Shown here in pieces: positions 1-10,674 of a stretch of DNA of 62,357 nucleotides (position 1 is the stretch's first letter; each line of letters starts with the position of its first letter). The stretch lies in assembly GCA_019347855.1 (NCBI GenBank), contig JAHWKO010000003.1, positions 1 through 62,357 of the forward strand, written 5' to 3'. Under the pieces are notes generated by a model that was not told the DNA's origin, ran no database searches, and saw only the letters and a program-made list of their open reading frames with translations. A program made the position numbers and the translations under genes. This DNA comes from Actinomycetota bacterium. GTDB lineage: Bacteria; Actinomycetota; Nitriliruptoria; Nitriliruptorales; JAHWKO01.

Positions 1-578
1 TCGAAGAAGCCCTCGGCCTTCGCCTTGGCGGTGCGCTCCTGGGACTGGACCGCGAACCGATCGGCACGTTCCTTCGTGATGTCGGGCAGCTCGTCGTGCA
101 GGTTCTCGGCGGTCTGGCCCATGACCATCGCAGAGGTGTCGACGAGGTCCTCGGCGACGAACCGCGGGTTGGGGTCGATCTCGGCGCCCATCGGGTGGTG
201 GCCCATGTGCTCGACGCCTCCGGCGAGGACGACGTTCTGCGCCCCCACGCGGATCGCGTTGGCCGAGTTGACGATCGTCGTCAGCGCCCCGGCGCACATC
301 CGGTCCAGCGCGTAGCCGGGCACCGAGGTCGGCAGCCCGGCGAGGATCGCGATCGAGCGGCCGAGCGTCAAGCCCTGGTCACCGACCTGCGCGGTCGCCG
401 CGAACGCGACGTCGTCGATGTCCGCGGGGTCGAGGTCGGGGTTGCGGTCCAGAAGGGCGCGGACGGTGCGCACGCCCAGGTCGTCGGCGCGAGCGTCGGC
501 GTAGTACCCGTCGTCCTTGGCGCGCCCGATCGGCAGGCGCACCCCATCGACGTAGACGGCGTCACGGAGCTCGGTCAT
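1..578 (-). CDS. Thiolase (acetyl-CoA acyltransferase), N-terminal part, cut by window edge
   Basis: N-terminal 192 residues of a thiolase; the rest lies beyond base 1. Thiolases join or cleave acyl-CoAs in beta-oxidation or ketoacyl synthesis. The start reads MTELRDAVYVDGVRLPIGRA, the usual thiolase opening. The acyl-accepting cysteine is C95 in DRMCAG, followed by the conserved 'AGGVEHMG' loop. The ATG at 578 has a strong GGAGG site 7-8 nt upstream. Substrate cannot be told from this part. It differs from the FadA2-like thiolase at 18.4 kb, which opens with a different N-terminus. Confidence 0.93.
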   Translation of the reverse strand, partial: MTELRDAVYVDGVRLPIGRAKDDGYYADARADDLGVRTVRALLDRNPDLDPADIDDVAFAATAQVGDQGLTLGRSIAILAGLPTSVPGYALDRMCAGALTTIVNSANAIRVGAQNVVLAGGVEHMGHHPMGAEIDPNPRFVAEDLVDTSAMVMGQTAENLHDELPDITKERADRFAVQSQERTAKAKAEGFF

Positions 579-801
579 GGAACCCTCCTCCGGGGGGGTC
601 GAGCGGGAGGACTGCGGACGTCTCCCACTATCGCGAACGTGGGCGCGTGACGCGAACCGAGACGTTGGTCGCCCGTACGCCACGTGCCGCCTCTGAACCA
701 GGGCTCGGGTGTGGCGACCACGGCCATCCGGCGGCTGAACGCACACCCACCGACCCGCCCGCTCCCGTTACGGTTCGACGAGACACGACGTGGAGGAACG
801 G

Positions 802-1086
802 TTGGACCCGCAGGAGACGCTCTGGAAGATGCTCGCTGGCCTCGCCGCCGTCGCGGCAGCCGTCGGCGCCCGTAACGCCCTGACCAAGGGCTGGGAACGC
901 CGACGTGGCACCACGCCCCCGGCGAACCCGGCCGACCCGAACACCGACTGGAGCGAGGCCATCACCTGGGCGGTGCTTACCGGCGCCCTCATCGGTCTCG
1001 CCAGACTGGTGGCGGCGCGCGGCGCCGCCGAGGGGTGGCGCAAGGCGACGGGCGCGTACCCGCCCGGCCTCGAAGAGGTCTCCTAG
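802..1086 (+). CDS. DUF4235 family small membrane protein
   Basis: About 94 residues, with a hydrophobic N-terminal helix (MLAGLAAVAAAVGARNAL), a polar 'PPANPADPNTDW' linker and a second hydrophobic helix (ITWAVLTGALIGLARLVAARG). This is the layout of the actinobacterial DUF4235 family, whose role is unknown. The TTG at 802 is preferred because GGAGGA lies 5 nt before it; a GTG at 790 in frame would add four residues but has no ribosome site. It converges on the NlpC/P60 gene with only 16 nt between stops. Confidence 0.75.
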   Translation: MDPQETLWKMLAGLAAVAAAVGARNALTKGWERRRGTTPPANPADPNTDWSEAITWAVLTGALIGLARLVAARGAAEGWRKATGAYPPGLEEVS

Positions 1087-1102
1087 CCGCGGACGGCGGG
1101 AC

Positions 1103-2275
1103 CTAGGAGCGGGGACGACCGATCCCCGTGAGGTCCGACCGGTGGACCGTGCGGTCGTTGATCCGTACGTTCGCGCCGGAGTAGGGGGCCTCGACGACCT
1201 TCCCGCCGCCGATGTACATCGCGACGTGGTGGATCGGCGAGCCGAAGAACATCAGGTCGCCGGGCTGGAGGTCGCTGCGGGGGACCCGCTGGGTCACCGC
1301 GTACTGCATGCGTGAGCTGTGCGGGAGGGTGACGCCGGCCTTGGCCCAGGCCCACTTCGTGAGCCCGGAGCAGTCGTACGCGTCCGGTCCCTCGGCACCC
1401 CAGCGGTAGGGCTTGCCCACCTGACTGAGCGCCGCGTCGACCGCGGTCCGTGCGGCCTCACCGGCCGAGGCCGGGGCGCGGACCGGTTCGCTCGGGGGCG
1501 GGGCGGCGGCCTCCCGCTCGGCACGGGCTGCCGCCTCGCGGGCGGCGGCCTCGCGGGCGGCGGCTTCCCGCGCCAGGCGCTCGCGTTCCTCGCGCTCACG
1601 TCGTTCGCGCTCCAACCGCTCCTGCTCGGCCTGAACGGCTGCACCGTGCTGCTGCTCGGCGGCTGCGGTCTGCGCACGTAGCTCGCTCACCTCGGTGGCC
1701 TGGCCGGCGAGTAGCTGCTCCACCTCGACCTTGCGGACGACCAGCGTCTGCTCCTGGCGCGCGGCCTCGGCGCGGACCTCCTCGAGACGGCCGAGCTGGG
1801 CGGTGTGCACGCGCCGGTCGTTCTTGAGCGCGGCGACCGCGTTCAGCTCTCCCCGGGTCGCGGACCGCAGGTAGACGACGCGGGCGTGGACGTCGGCTGG
1901 GCTGCCCGCTCCGAGCAGGGCTTCGATCTCGTAGGCGGGGCCGGCCTGGAACAGGCGCCGGGCGAGGGACCCGGCCGCGTCCTGGTGGTCCTGCATCCGG
2001 GCCTGCACGACGTTGAACGCCTCGAGCTCGACGGCCATCTCGGCGCGGATCTGCGCGAGCTGCTCGTTGGCCTCGTTGTAGGCCTCGACCGCGATCGAGA
2101 CCTGTTCCTCGATGCGGCCGAGCTCGTCCTGGGCGGTGGCCGTGCGCTGCTGCGCCTCGCGCAGCCGTTCCTCGGCCTCGCGGACCTGCTCGGGGTCGGC
2201 GGACGAGACGCCCGGGAGTCCCAGGATCATGCCGAGGCACGCGAGGATCACCAGCCCCCGGCGTTGCCGCCCCAT
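1103..2275 (-). CDS. Secreted NlpC/P60 peptidoglycan endopeptidase with coiled-coil N-terminus
   Basis: 390-residue cell-wall hydrolase expected to cut stem peptides outside the membrane. A signal peptide (GLVILACLGMILGLPGVSSA) is followed by a long coiled coil (about 30-235) rich in Glu, Arg and Ala, an Ala/Arg/Glu and Pro linker, and a C-terminal NlpC/P60 domain (about 280-390). Catalytic C302 sits in YDCSGL and H350 in HHVAMYIG. The architecture matches RipA/CwlO-type enzymes, where the coiled coil typically receives control from FtsEX. The ATG at 2275 has AGGAG 6-7 nt upstream; the in-frame start at 2299 has none. Confidence 0.92.
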   Translation of the reverse strand: MGRQRRGLVILACLGMILGLPGVSSADPEQVREAEERLREAQQRTATAQDELGRIEEQVSIAVEAYNEANEQLAQIRAEMAVELEAFNVVQARMQDHQDAAGSLARRLFQAGPAYEIEALLGAGSPADVHARVVYLRSATRGELNAVAALKNDRRVHTAQLGRLEEVRAEAARQEQTLVVRKVEVEQLLAGQATEVSELRAQTAAAEQQHGAAVQAEQERLERERREREERERLAREAAAREAAAREAAARAEREAAAPPPSEPVRAPASAGEAARTAVDAALSQVGKPYRWGAEGPDAYDCSGLTKWAWAKAGVTLPHSSRMQYAVTQRVPRSDLQPGDLMFFGSPIHHVAMYIGGGKVVEAPYSGANVRINDRTVHRSDLTGIGRPRS

Positions 2276-2341
2276 GGGTGCTCCTCGGTCGGTCCCCACC
2301 TTCAGAGCGTAGGCGACGAGACGCGGTCGCTCCGGCAGGCA

Positions 2342-2944
2342 TCACCCAGGGTCATCGACCGCCAGGCCCAGGGACCTGAGCTCGAGGGCGGCGAGCGGGG
2401 CGTGGTCGCCGCTCGCCAGAGCACGCCCGGGCGCCGGCGCGGCCGACCGCAGCTGCCGCAGCGAGCGGTTGGCGACCGCACGGTGGGCGAAGAGGGTCAC
2501 CCCGTCTGCGGTCCCCCGGAGGTCGGCAGCGGCCGACGCGTCACGGATCCAGCGGACCCGTCGCGGCAGCCAGATCGCGAGGGCGAGGAGGATCGGGAAC
2601 GTGGCCACGATCACCCCCAGCCACAGCGCCAGCGTCATCACGACCTCCTGCTGGGTCTGGCCGGCGGACTCGAGCAGCCGGCCCGCGTCCGCCGCCGTCG
2701 AGAAGGGGGCACGCAGCGCATCGCCGACGACCGGGACCCGCCCGATCGTGTCCGACACCTCGGCCAGGTTCCCTGCGAACCCGCCCCCGGCGCGCTCGAT
2801 CGCCTCGCCGGGTGCGGTGAGCTCCGCGACGAGATCGTGCATCGCCATCCCGGCCCGCACCCAGGCGATCGTCCAGATCGCCGCGGCGGCGTCCCCGGCG
2901 AGCTGGCTCGCCCGCACCCTCGGCAGCTCCGCGTACAGCTTCAT
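2342..2944 (-). CDS. Hypothetical membrane protein, 200 aa
   Basis: I do not recognise the family. The protein has a mildly hydrophobic N-terminal stretch near residues 20-40 and one clear membrane segment around 110-135 (LALWLGVIVATFPILLALAI) followed by basic residues (LPRRVRW), suggesting a membrane-anchored protein with a roughly 70-residue cytoplasmic tail. The ATG at 2944 follows a GGAGAGG-like site. It lies 66 nt upstream of the NlpC/P60 gene on the same strand and could be cotranscribed with it. Confidence 0.65.
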   Translation of the reverse strand: MKLYAELPRVRASQLAGDAAAAIWTIAWVRAGMAMHDLVAELTAPGEAIERAGGGFAGNLAEVSDTIGRVPVVGDALRAPFSTAADAGRLLESAGQTQQEVVMTLALWLGVIVATFPILLALAIWLPRRVRWIRDASAAADLRGTADGVTLFAHRAVANRSLRQLRSAAPAPGRALASGDHAPLAALELRSLGLAVDDPG

Positions 2945-3020
2945 GTCCGTCCTCTCCGTCCCTCGTCGCATCTGGAACCATCTCTCGCACCACCCGGAAG
3001 GGATGCTCCCAGATGGGGGG

Positions 3021-3026
3021 TAGCGT
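3021..3026 (+). promoter_or_regulatory. Candidate -10 box (TAGCGT) for the M50 protease gene
   Basis: TAGCGT fits the TANNNT pattern seen before many starts in this window and lies 27 nt upstream of the GTG at 3054. No clear -35 is visible. Confidence 0.35.
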
Positions 3027-3053
3027 CGCCGGTCCGCTCACGCAGAGGCGCTC

Positions 3054-3674
3054 GTGGATCTCAGTGTCACCTCGGTGCTGTTCTTCGTGCTGCTGATCCC
3101 GTCGGTGATCCTGCACGAGGTCTCCCACGGGGTGCTGGCCCTGTGGTTCGGCGACCCGACCGCCAAGGACGCGGGGCGCCTCACACTGAACCCGATCCCC
3201 CACATCGACCCGTTCGGGACGGTCCTGCTGCCGGCGATCCTGGCGCTCACGACCGGTGGGGTGTTCGGCTACGCGAAGCCGGTCCCGGTCCGCCCCGGCC
3301 GCATGCGACGGCCCCGCGACCACGGTCTCCTGGTCAGCCTGATCGGGCCCGTCACGAACATCGTCCTGGCGGCCCTCGCCGCGCTGGTGCTGCGGTCGCT
3401 CCCGCTGTCCCCGGGTTCCGCGTCGCTGGCGGTCCGAGGCGTCGCGATCTTCGGGTTCGTGAACGTCATCCTGGCCGCGTTCAACCTCATCCCGATCCCG
3501 CCGCTCGACGGATCGGCGGTGGTCGAGCGGCTCCTCCCCCGGTCGTGGCTCGGGCGCTGGCACGAGCTGCGGAAGTACTCGATGGGGTTGCTGCTCATCC
3601 TCGTGCTGCTCGTGCCGGGCGCCTTCAACCGGGTGTTCGACGTGGCGCTGCGGGCGTGGCAGCTGCTGTTGTGA
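3054..3674 (+). CDS. Site-2 protease family protein (peptidase M50)
   Basis: 206-residue polytopic membrane metalloprotease. The HExxH zinc motif is H21-E22-V-S-H25 inside the first membrane helix, and the third ligand is in the NLIPIPPLDGS motif (D152). Four to five membrane segments are visible. The short form without PDZ or CBS domains is common in actinobacteria and resembles the compact 'rhomboid-like' M50 group; substrates are unknown. GTG start at 3054 with AGAGG 5 nt upstream. It stands alone between divergent and convergent neighbours. Confidence 0.9.
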   Translation: MDLSVTSVLFFVLLIPSVILHEVSHGVLALWFGDPTAKDAGRLTLNPIPHIDPFGTVLLPAILALTTGGVFGYAKPVPVRPGRMRRPRDHGLLVSLIGPVTNIVLAALAALVLRSLPLSPGSASLAVRGVAIFGFVNVILAAFNLIPIPPLDGSAVVERLLPRSWLGRWHELRKYSMGLLLILVLLVPGAFNRVFDVALRAWQLLL

Positions 3675-3677
3675 GAC

Positions 3678-4865
3678 TCAGATCCGGTCGTTGATCAGCG
3701 CGGTGAGCTGCTCGAGGACCTTCTGACCGACGGAGCGGTCCTCCCACTGCCCCGGCTCGATCCGTTCGCTGTGCTCGAGGTCCTCCTCGAAGTGCTGGTC
3801 GAGGACCGCGGCCACCTCGCGGTCGAGGATCACCAGGTCCACCTCGTCGTCGTGCGCGAACGAGCGGCTGTTGAAGTTCGACGACCCGACGTTCGCGATC
3901 AGCCCGTCGACCGTCAGGACCTTGGCGTGGAGCATCGTGCGGTGGTAGTTCCAGATGCGAGCGCCGGCATCGAGCAGCTCGTCGTAGGCCTCCTCGCCGG
4001 CGACCTGGGCGACGCGCTTGTCCGCGTGCTCACCCGGCACGAGGATGTCGACCTCCACCCCCCGGTCGACCGCCGCCTTCAGCATCTCGCGCATGATCTC
4101 GTCCGGGGCGAAGTAGGCCGTGGTGATCCGCAGCCGTTCCTGCGCCATGCGGATCAGGGCCCGCTTGAGGGTCGTGACGTCGCTCCAGCCGACCTCCGCG
4201 TCACCGCGGATGACCTGGACGATCGAGCTGCCGTCCCTGGGGTGATCCGGGAACCGGTCCGTGTCGTCGTAGAGCTCCGCCCCGCCGACCTCGGCCCAGT
4301 TCTCGAGGAACGCCGCGCGCAGCCCATCCACGGCGGGGCCGCGGATCCGGAAGTGGGTGTCGCGCCACTCGTCGGGGTTGCGGGCATCGCCCTCCCACTC
4401 GGCGGCGATCCCGACCCCGCCGGTGAACGCGACCTCCTCGTCGCAGATCAGCACCTTGCGGTGCGTGCGGTTCGTGGACTCCTTGATGTTCTCCCAGGTC
4501 GTCGGCGGCCGGAAGTACTCGACGCGCGCCCCGGCCCCGCGCATGGTCTCGACCAGCTCGTCGTCCATCGACCGGGCGCCGATCGCGTCGAGCAGGACGC
4601 GGACCCGCACCCCGTCGCGCGCCCGGTCCGCCAGCGCCTGCCCGATCCGTCGGGCGACGTCCCCGGTCCAGTAGATGAACGTCAGCATGTCGATCGTGGA
4701 GGTCGCCTGCTCGATCGCCTCGACCATCGCCGGGAAGATCTGCTGACCGTTGCGCAGGACATCGACCTGGTTGCCCTCGGTGGCGGGGATGCCGAGGATG
4801 CCCTCGAGCACGCGTCGACACCGGATGGTCCGGTCCCGGACCGAACCGTCCACACCTTCCGTCAC
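3678..4865 (-). CDS. Phospholipase D-like / cardiolipin synthase-type protein
   Basis: 395 residues with two HKD motifs: H135-x-K137-x4-D142 in THRKVLICD and H313-x-K315-x4-D320 in LHAKVLTVD, each followed by a GG or GSS-N motif. This is the phosphatidyltransferase/phospholipase D fold used by cardiolipin synthases. Unlike ClsA it lacks N-terminal membrane helices, so it resembles ClsB-type enzymes. The GTG at 4865 is chosen over 4937 because AGGAGG lies 5 nt upstream. TACTGT on the minus strand near 4888-4893 is a plausible -10. The stop is 3 nt from that of the convergent M50 gene. Confidence 0.88.
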   Translation of the reverse strand: MTEGVDGSVRDRTIRCRRVLEGILGIPATEGNQVDVLRNGQQIFPAMVEAIEQATSTIDMLTFIYWTGDVARRIGQALADRARDGVRVRVLLDAIGARSMDDELVETMRGAGARVEYFRPPTTWENIKESTNRTHRKVLICDEEVAFTGGVGIAAEWEGDARNPDEWRDTHFRIRGPAVDGLRAAFLENWAEVGGAELYDDTDRFPDHPRDGSSIVQVIRGDAEVGWSDVTTLKRALIRMAQERLRITTAYFAPDEIMREMLKAAVDRGVEVDILVPGEHADKRVAQVAGEEAYDELLDAGARIWNYHRTMLHAKVLTVDGLIANVGSSNFNSRSFAHDDEVDLVILDREVAAVLDQHFEEDLEHSERIEPGQWEDRSVGQKVLEQLTALINDRI

Positions 4866-5034
4866 GGTCACCTCCTGCGCTCGGCAGAACAGTAGTGAAG
4901 GCCCCCGTCCTGGCGGGATGACCGTCCGTCGTGCCACGATGACGCGCGGCGTCCATCAAGCTGTGGCCGATGAGCGCCGATGTTCAAGGTGTGGCGCGTG
5001 GGGCGCGCCGCGGCCCACGATGTCCGGAGGCGGC

Positions 5035-6312
5035 ATGGCTGCGAGGTGGCGGTGGCTCGCGGTCGCCGGCGTGCTCGCGATGCTGGTGGGGCTCCCCGGC
5101 TCGGCCACGGCCCAGGACCCGCCCCCCTCCGAGGGAGACACGATCGACCGGCTACAGGACGCCCGCGACCAGCTGTCGGACGCCCGCGACCAGCTCGACG
5201 GCGCGGACCTCCGGGTCGACGAGGCAGCTCGCGTGCTCGCGACGATCGACGCCGACCTGGACGCGGCCACGGCCGAGCTGCAGCGCTTGGAGACACGGCT
5301 CGCCGAGGCCGAGGACCGCCTGCTAGAGGCGGAGCGTCGCACCGGCGAGGTGAACGCGCGCCTGCGCAGTCACGACGCCGACCTGCACGACCTGGTCGCC
5401 GCCGGTGACGTCAACGAGGACCAGCTCGACGCGCAGGCCGCGACCACCTACAAGCACGGGGGCGGCGCCCGGGCTGGCGCGATGTGGTCGTCGCTGCTGT
5501 TCGCCGGCGACCTCCACGAGTTCACGCTCGGGGCGCGGGTGGTCCAGCAGACGCTCGACGCCCAGGAACGCCTGGTCACGGACTCGAGCGAGCTGACCGT
5601 CGCGGCCGCCAAGGCCCGCCGGGAGATCGCGGCACTGCGCGCCGAGCGACGGCTGCAGGAGGCCACCGCCGAACGGGCCCGGAACGAGGCCGCGGCGATC
5701 GTGCGGCGCCAGGAGGACCTGACCGCCGAGGTCGCCGCCGAGCGCGAACGCAAGGCCCAGATCCTGGCGCAGACCGCGGCCGACCGGGAGCAGGCCGAGG
5801 CCCTGGTCGGGCGCCTGCGCGCCCTGACGATCGAGCTGACGAAGGAGCTGCTGGCGGGGATCGAGATCGACTGGCAGGAGGTCGAGATCGACGGACCGAT
5901 GCCCGACTGGGCATCGCGCCTGCCGGCCCGCGGTCAGTACTGGGCGCCGGCGATCAACGGCGCTGCCTCGCAGGTGGGGATCGACCCGCGGCTGTTCGCC
6001 GCGCTGGTGTGGGCGGAGTCCTCGTTCCACCCCGGCGCGGTCTCGCACGTCGGTGCCATGGGGCTGGCCCAGCTGATGCCGGGGACGGCCGCCGCCTTGG
6101 GGGTCGATCCCACCCACCCGTTGCAGAACCTGGCGGGGGGCGCGCGGTACCTCGCCCAGCAGTACGCCACGTTCGGCTCGATCGACCTGGCACTGGCCGC
6201 GTACAACGCCGGGCCCGGGGCGGTCCACCGGTACGGCGGCATCCCGCCGTACGCCGAGACGCAGTACTACGTCCTGGCCGTCCTCACCTACTACCAGCGA
6301 TTGGTGGCGTAG
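5035..6312 (+). CDS. Secreted lytic transglycosylase (SLT domain) with coiled-coil N-terminus
   Basis: 425 residues. A signal peptide ([20 protein letters not shown]) precedes a long coiled coil (about 35-260) and a C-terminal lysozyme-like SLT domain (about 300-425). Catalytic E328 is in [10 protein letters not shown], with the supporting [10 protein letters not shown] and AYNAGPGAV motifs. It should cleave the glycan strand of peptidoglycan outside the membrane. The coiled-coil-plus-hydrolase plan mirrors the NlpC/P60 gene at 1103, so the two may be controlled in a similar way. ATG 5035 follows GGAGG by 4 nt; ATG 5020 is a weaker alternative. Confidence 0.92.
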   Translation: MAARWRWLAVAGVLAMLVGLPGSATAQDPPPSEGDTIDRLQDARDQLSDARDQLDGADLRVDEAARVLATIDADLDAATAELQRLETRLAEAEDRLLEAERRTGEVNARLRSHDADLHDLVAAGDVNEDQLDAQAATTYKHGGGARAGAMWSSLLFAGDLHEFTLGARVVQQTLDAQERLVTDSSELTVAAAKARREIAALRAERRLQEATAERARNEAAAIVRRQEDLTAEVAAERERKAQILAQTAADREQAEALVGRLRALTIELTKELLAGIEIDWQEVEIDGPMPDWASRLPARGQYWAPAINGAASQVGIDPRLFAALVWAESSFHPGAVSHVGAMGLAQLMPGTAAALGVDPTHPLQNLAGGARYLAQQYATFGSIDLALAAYNAGPGAVHRYGGIPPYAETQYYVLAVLTYYQRLVA

Positions 6313-6381
6313 CGAAGCGGAGCTGCCAGTCGCCTGTGACTCGTGGCGTAGCGAAGCGGAGCTGCCAGTCGCCTGTGACTC
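6304..6381 (+). repeat. Two tandem copies of a 39-bp direct repeat at the 3' end of the SLT gene
   Basis: Bases 6304-6342 and 6343-6381 are identical. The first copy includes the last three codons (GTG GCG TAG) of the lytic transglycosylase gene, so the duplication copies the stop region of that gene. Confidence 0.95.
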
Positions 6382-6404
6382 GTCGCTTGACGGCAGCCAG
6401 ACGT

Positions 6405-6513
6405 CGACTTGTGGGCGCGCAGCGCCTGCAAGTCGCGATGGGTCGTGGCGACGCCACGACCCATCTTGGCGGAGCTGCGGATCGCGATGATGGACGGCGT
6501 CGCGTCCATCATC
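6405..6513. terminator. Cluster of three hairpins between convergent genes
   Basis: Three inverted repeats follow one another: 6405-6435 (CGACTTG/CAAGTCG plus inner GC-rich pairs), 6437-6465 (13-bp perfect arms GATGGGTCGTGGC, loop GAC) and 6486-6513 (11-bp perfect arms GATGATGGACG, 6-nt loop). They lie between the convergent SLT and SDR genes, and the third contains the SDR stop codon. No U-run follows, which is common for actinobacterial terminators. Confidence 0.6.
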
Positions 6514-7240
6514 TGAGGTGGAGGCCGCCGTCGACGACCACGACCTCGCCCGTGACGTAGGTGGAGGCCACGAGCCCGGCGCAGACCTCGGCGACGTCCT
6601 CGGGCATCCCGACACGACGCATCGGGGCGGCGTTGCGGACCATCTCGTGGACCTCGTCCCATTCCTCGGTCCACGGGGTCTCGATCAGCCCCGGGGCGAC
6701 GGCGTTCACGCGGATCTCGGGCCCCAGCGCGTTGGCGAGCAGCCGGGTCATGTGGTTGAGCGCGGCCTTCGTGGTCGCGTACGGGATCGAACTGCCGGTG
6801 GGGCGCACACCAGCGAGCGAGGTGATGTTGATCACCTGACCCGCCCGCTCGCGCAGGTGGGGCGCAGCGGCCTGGATCACGTTCCACGTCCCGATCACGT
6901 TCACGTCCAGCAGCCGGCGCCAGACGTCGGCCGTCACGGCATCGAGGTCGGCGTGGTCGATCCGCTGCGTGGTGCCCGCGTTGTTCACGACGATGTCGAG
7001 TCGCCCCCACTCCTCCAGGGCCGCGGCGACCAGCCGCCCCGCGTCGCCCCGCGCGGACACGTCGGCCTGCACGTACACGGCGTCGGGCAGGGACCCGGCG
7101 AACGCGGTCCCCTGCTCGACCGAGGTCACCGAGTTGACGACGATCCGAGCGCCGTCGTCGGCCAGCCGTTGGGCGATCGCCCGCCCGATGCCACTGGACG
7201 ATCCGGTGACGATCGCGACCGATCCGTCCGCGGCACCCAT
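6509..7240 (-). CDS. Short-chain dehydrogenase/reductase
   Basis: 243-residue classical SDR. The cofactor motif TGSSSGIG is at about 12-19, NNAG at about 90, the catalytic serine is in NITSLAG and the YxxxK pair is Y154/K158. It ends with the usual VDGGLHLR tail. The family reduces ketones or oxidises alcohols with NAD(P)H; the substrate is not evident. ATG 7240 has AGGAG 5-6 nt upstream. The gene starts 11 nt after the flavodoxin-fold gene, so the two are likely cotranscribed. Confidence 0.9.
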   Translation of the reverse strand: MGAADGSVAIVTGSSSGIGRAIAQRLADDGARIVVNSVTSVEQGTAFAGSLPDAVYVQADVSARGDAGRLVAAALEEWGRLDIVVNNAGTTQRIDHADLDAVTADVWRRLLDVNVIGTWNVIQAAAPHLRERAGQVINITSLAGVRPTGSSIPYATTKAALNHMTRLLANALGPEIRVNAVAPGLIETPWTEEWDEVHEMVRNAAPMRRVGMPEDVAEVCAGLVASTYVTGEVVVVDGGLHLR

Positions 7241-7251
7241 CCGGTCTCCTG

Positions 7252-7707
7252 TCAGTCCATCGTCAGTCCGGCGGCCGTGGCGGCGCCGAGCTCCCAGCAG
7301 GCCTCACGGTCGTCGTCCGTGAGTTGCCCGACCACCGTGACGGGTTCGCGTGCCTGGCGCCAGCCCAGCCCCTTGGTGATCGACGCCACCCCCTCGACCG
7401 CGCCGGTGGTGTCGTTGTTGCCGTGCACGTAGAGGGCGTAGGGGTGACCCTTCGTGGCCTCGAGGCACGGGTAGTAGATCTGGTCGAAGAAGTGCTTCAG
7501 CGCCCCGGACATGTACCCGATGTTGGCCGGTGTCCCGAGGATGATCCCATCCGTCTCGAGCACGTCGCTCGCGGTGGCAGCGAGCGCGGGGCGCGTCTCG
7601 ACCTCGACGTCCTCGATCGCATCGTCGGTCGCGCCGGCGACGACCGCCTCGTACATCTCCTGCAGCGTCGGGGACGGCGTGTGGTGGACGATGAGCAACC
7701 TCGCCAC
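7252..7707 (-). CDS. Flavodoxin-fold NAD(P)H-dependent reductase
   Basis: 151 residues with a flavodoxin-like beta-alpha layout: ARLLIVHHTPSPT at the N-terminus (phosphate loop), then GIILGTPANIGYMSGALKHFFDQ, typical of FMN-binding NADPH-dependent oxidoreductases related to WrbA or multimeric flavodoxins. GTG start at 7707 with GGAGG 6 nt upstream. It lies between an alpha/beta hydrolase and an SDR in a four-gene run read leftward from the ABC-F gene. Confidence 0.85.
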   Translation of the reverse strand: MARLLIVHHTPSPTLQEMYEAVVAGATDDAIEDVEVETRPALAATASDVLETDGIILGTPANIGYMSGALKHFFDQIYYPCLEATKGHPYALYVHGNNDTTGAVEGVASITKGLGWRQAREPVTVVGQLTDDDREACWELGAATAAGLTMD

Positions 7708-7720
7708 GTCGGTCCTCCGG

Positions 7721-8532
7721 TCAGCGGGTCGTCGTGAACGCCAGGATGGCCTCGGTGACCGCGTCCGCGTCGTCGACCATCGGCACGTGGCCCAGACCGT
7801 CCAGGTACACGGTCTCGCAGTCGGGCAGGTGCTCGGCGATGCGTGCCGCCTGACGGGGGAACAGCAGCACGTCCGCGGTGCCCCAGATGATCCGAACGGG
7901 GACCTCGACGTCGGCGAGGATGCCACGGACGTGGTGCGGTTCGAACGTGCGACGTGTCGCCGCGAACCCCGGTGCCTTCGCGAACGAGCGGATCGCCTCA
8001 GCGCCCCACTCGGGATCCACCGAGCCGGGGTCGCCCGAGACGGCCCCACGGAAGAGCACCTTGCGGGCGGTGCGGCTGCGGGTCAGCCACGGGGCGACCG
8101 GCGCGATCACCTTCGAGATCGCGTTCGACACCGAGAGGCTGGCGTGCGCGAGGCGGTGCTCCCACCGGGAGGCCCCACCGGCCGGCGAGATCGCGACCAC
8201 GGTGCGGGCGATCCCCCGCCGACCGAGCTCGAAGGCGACCGCGCCCCCGAGGGAGTTGCCGACCGCGTGCGCGGTGTCGAACCCGACACGCTCCATGGCG
8301 TCCGCTACGGCGTCCGCGTAGGCGTAGATCGTCACCCGGCCGTCGGGGCGCGACGGCGACGAACCGAAGCCCGGTAGGTCGACGGCGAGCACGTCGTGGT
8401 GTGCCTCGAGCTTCTCCCGCACGTCATCCCAGGCGTGCAGGTCCGAGCCGAGGCCGTGGATCAGGACCAGCGGCTCACCCGACCCGCCCCGGACGTGGTT
8501 CAGCGCCGGAGCCGTCGCCGGGAGCTCGTCGG

Positions 8533-8536
<4 letters not shown>
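7721..8536 (-). CDS. Alpha/beta hydrolase
   Basis: 271 residues. The nucleophile is S95 in GNSLGG, the acid lies in WGTADVLL and the histidine in GLGHVPM; the oxyanion motif HGLG is at about 27. Likely an esterase or C-C bond hydrolase of unknown substrate. The ATG at 8536 overlaps the ABC-F stop as ATGA, implying translational coupling; GAGGAGG lies 7 nt upstream. Confidence 0.9.
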
Positions 8537-10503
<1,967 letters not shown>

Positions 10504-10545
10504 GGGCCGCCGAGGCTACCCCCACCCGTGCACCCCCCACCGCGT

Positions 10546-10583
10546 GTGAACGCACAGCGCCACATGTGGCGCTCCCGGTTCAC
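10546..10583. repeat. Nested palindromic repeat, copy 1 (pair A)
   Basis: 38 bp with outer arms GTGAAC/GTTCAC and an 18-bp perfect inner palindrome (AGCGCC ACATGT GGCGCT), separated by a mismatched 4x4 internal loop. Copy 2 starts 70 bp later. Confidence 0.95.
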
Positions 10584-10615
10584 AAGCCGGCCTGAACGGG
10601 GCGCGCCCACCGCGT

Positions 10616-10653
10616 GTGAACGCGCAGCGCCGTATGTGGCGCTCCCGGTTCAC
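10616..10653. repeat. Nested palindromic repeat, copy 2 (pair A)
   Basis: Same 38-bp element, with GTATGT at the centre in place of ACATGT, which weakens the innermost pairs. Its left flank (CCCACCGCGT) is the same as that of copy 1. It lies 22 nt beyond the stop of the PhoD-like gene. Confidence 0.93.
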
Positions 10654-10674
10654 AAGCGGGGTGGAGGGACGGGG

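Noticed and set aside
579..789. Regulatory RNA upstream of the thiolase
   Set aside because: Only a short CCCAC/GTGGG stem; no known riboswitch core. Nothing else visible.
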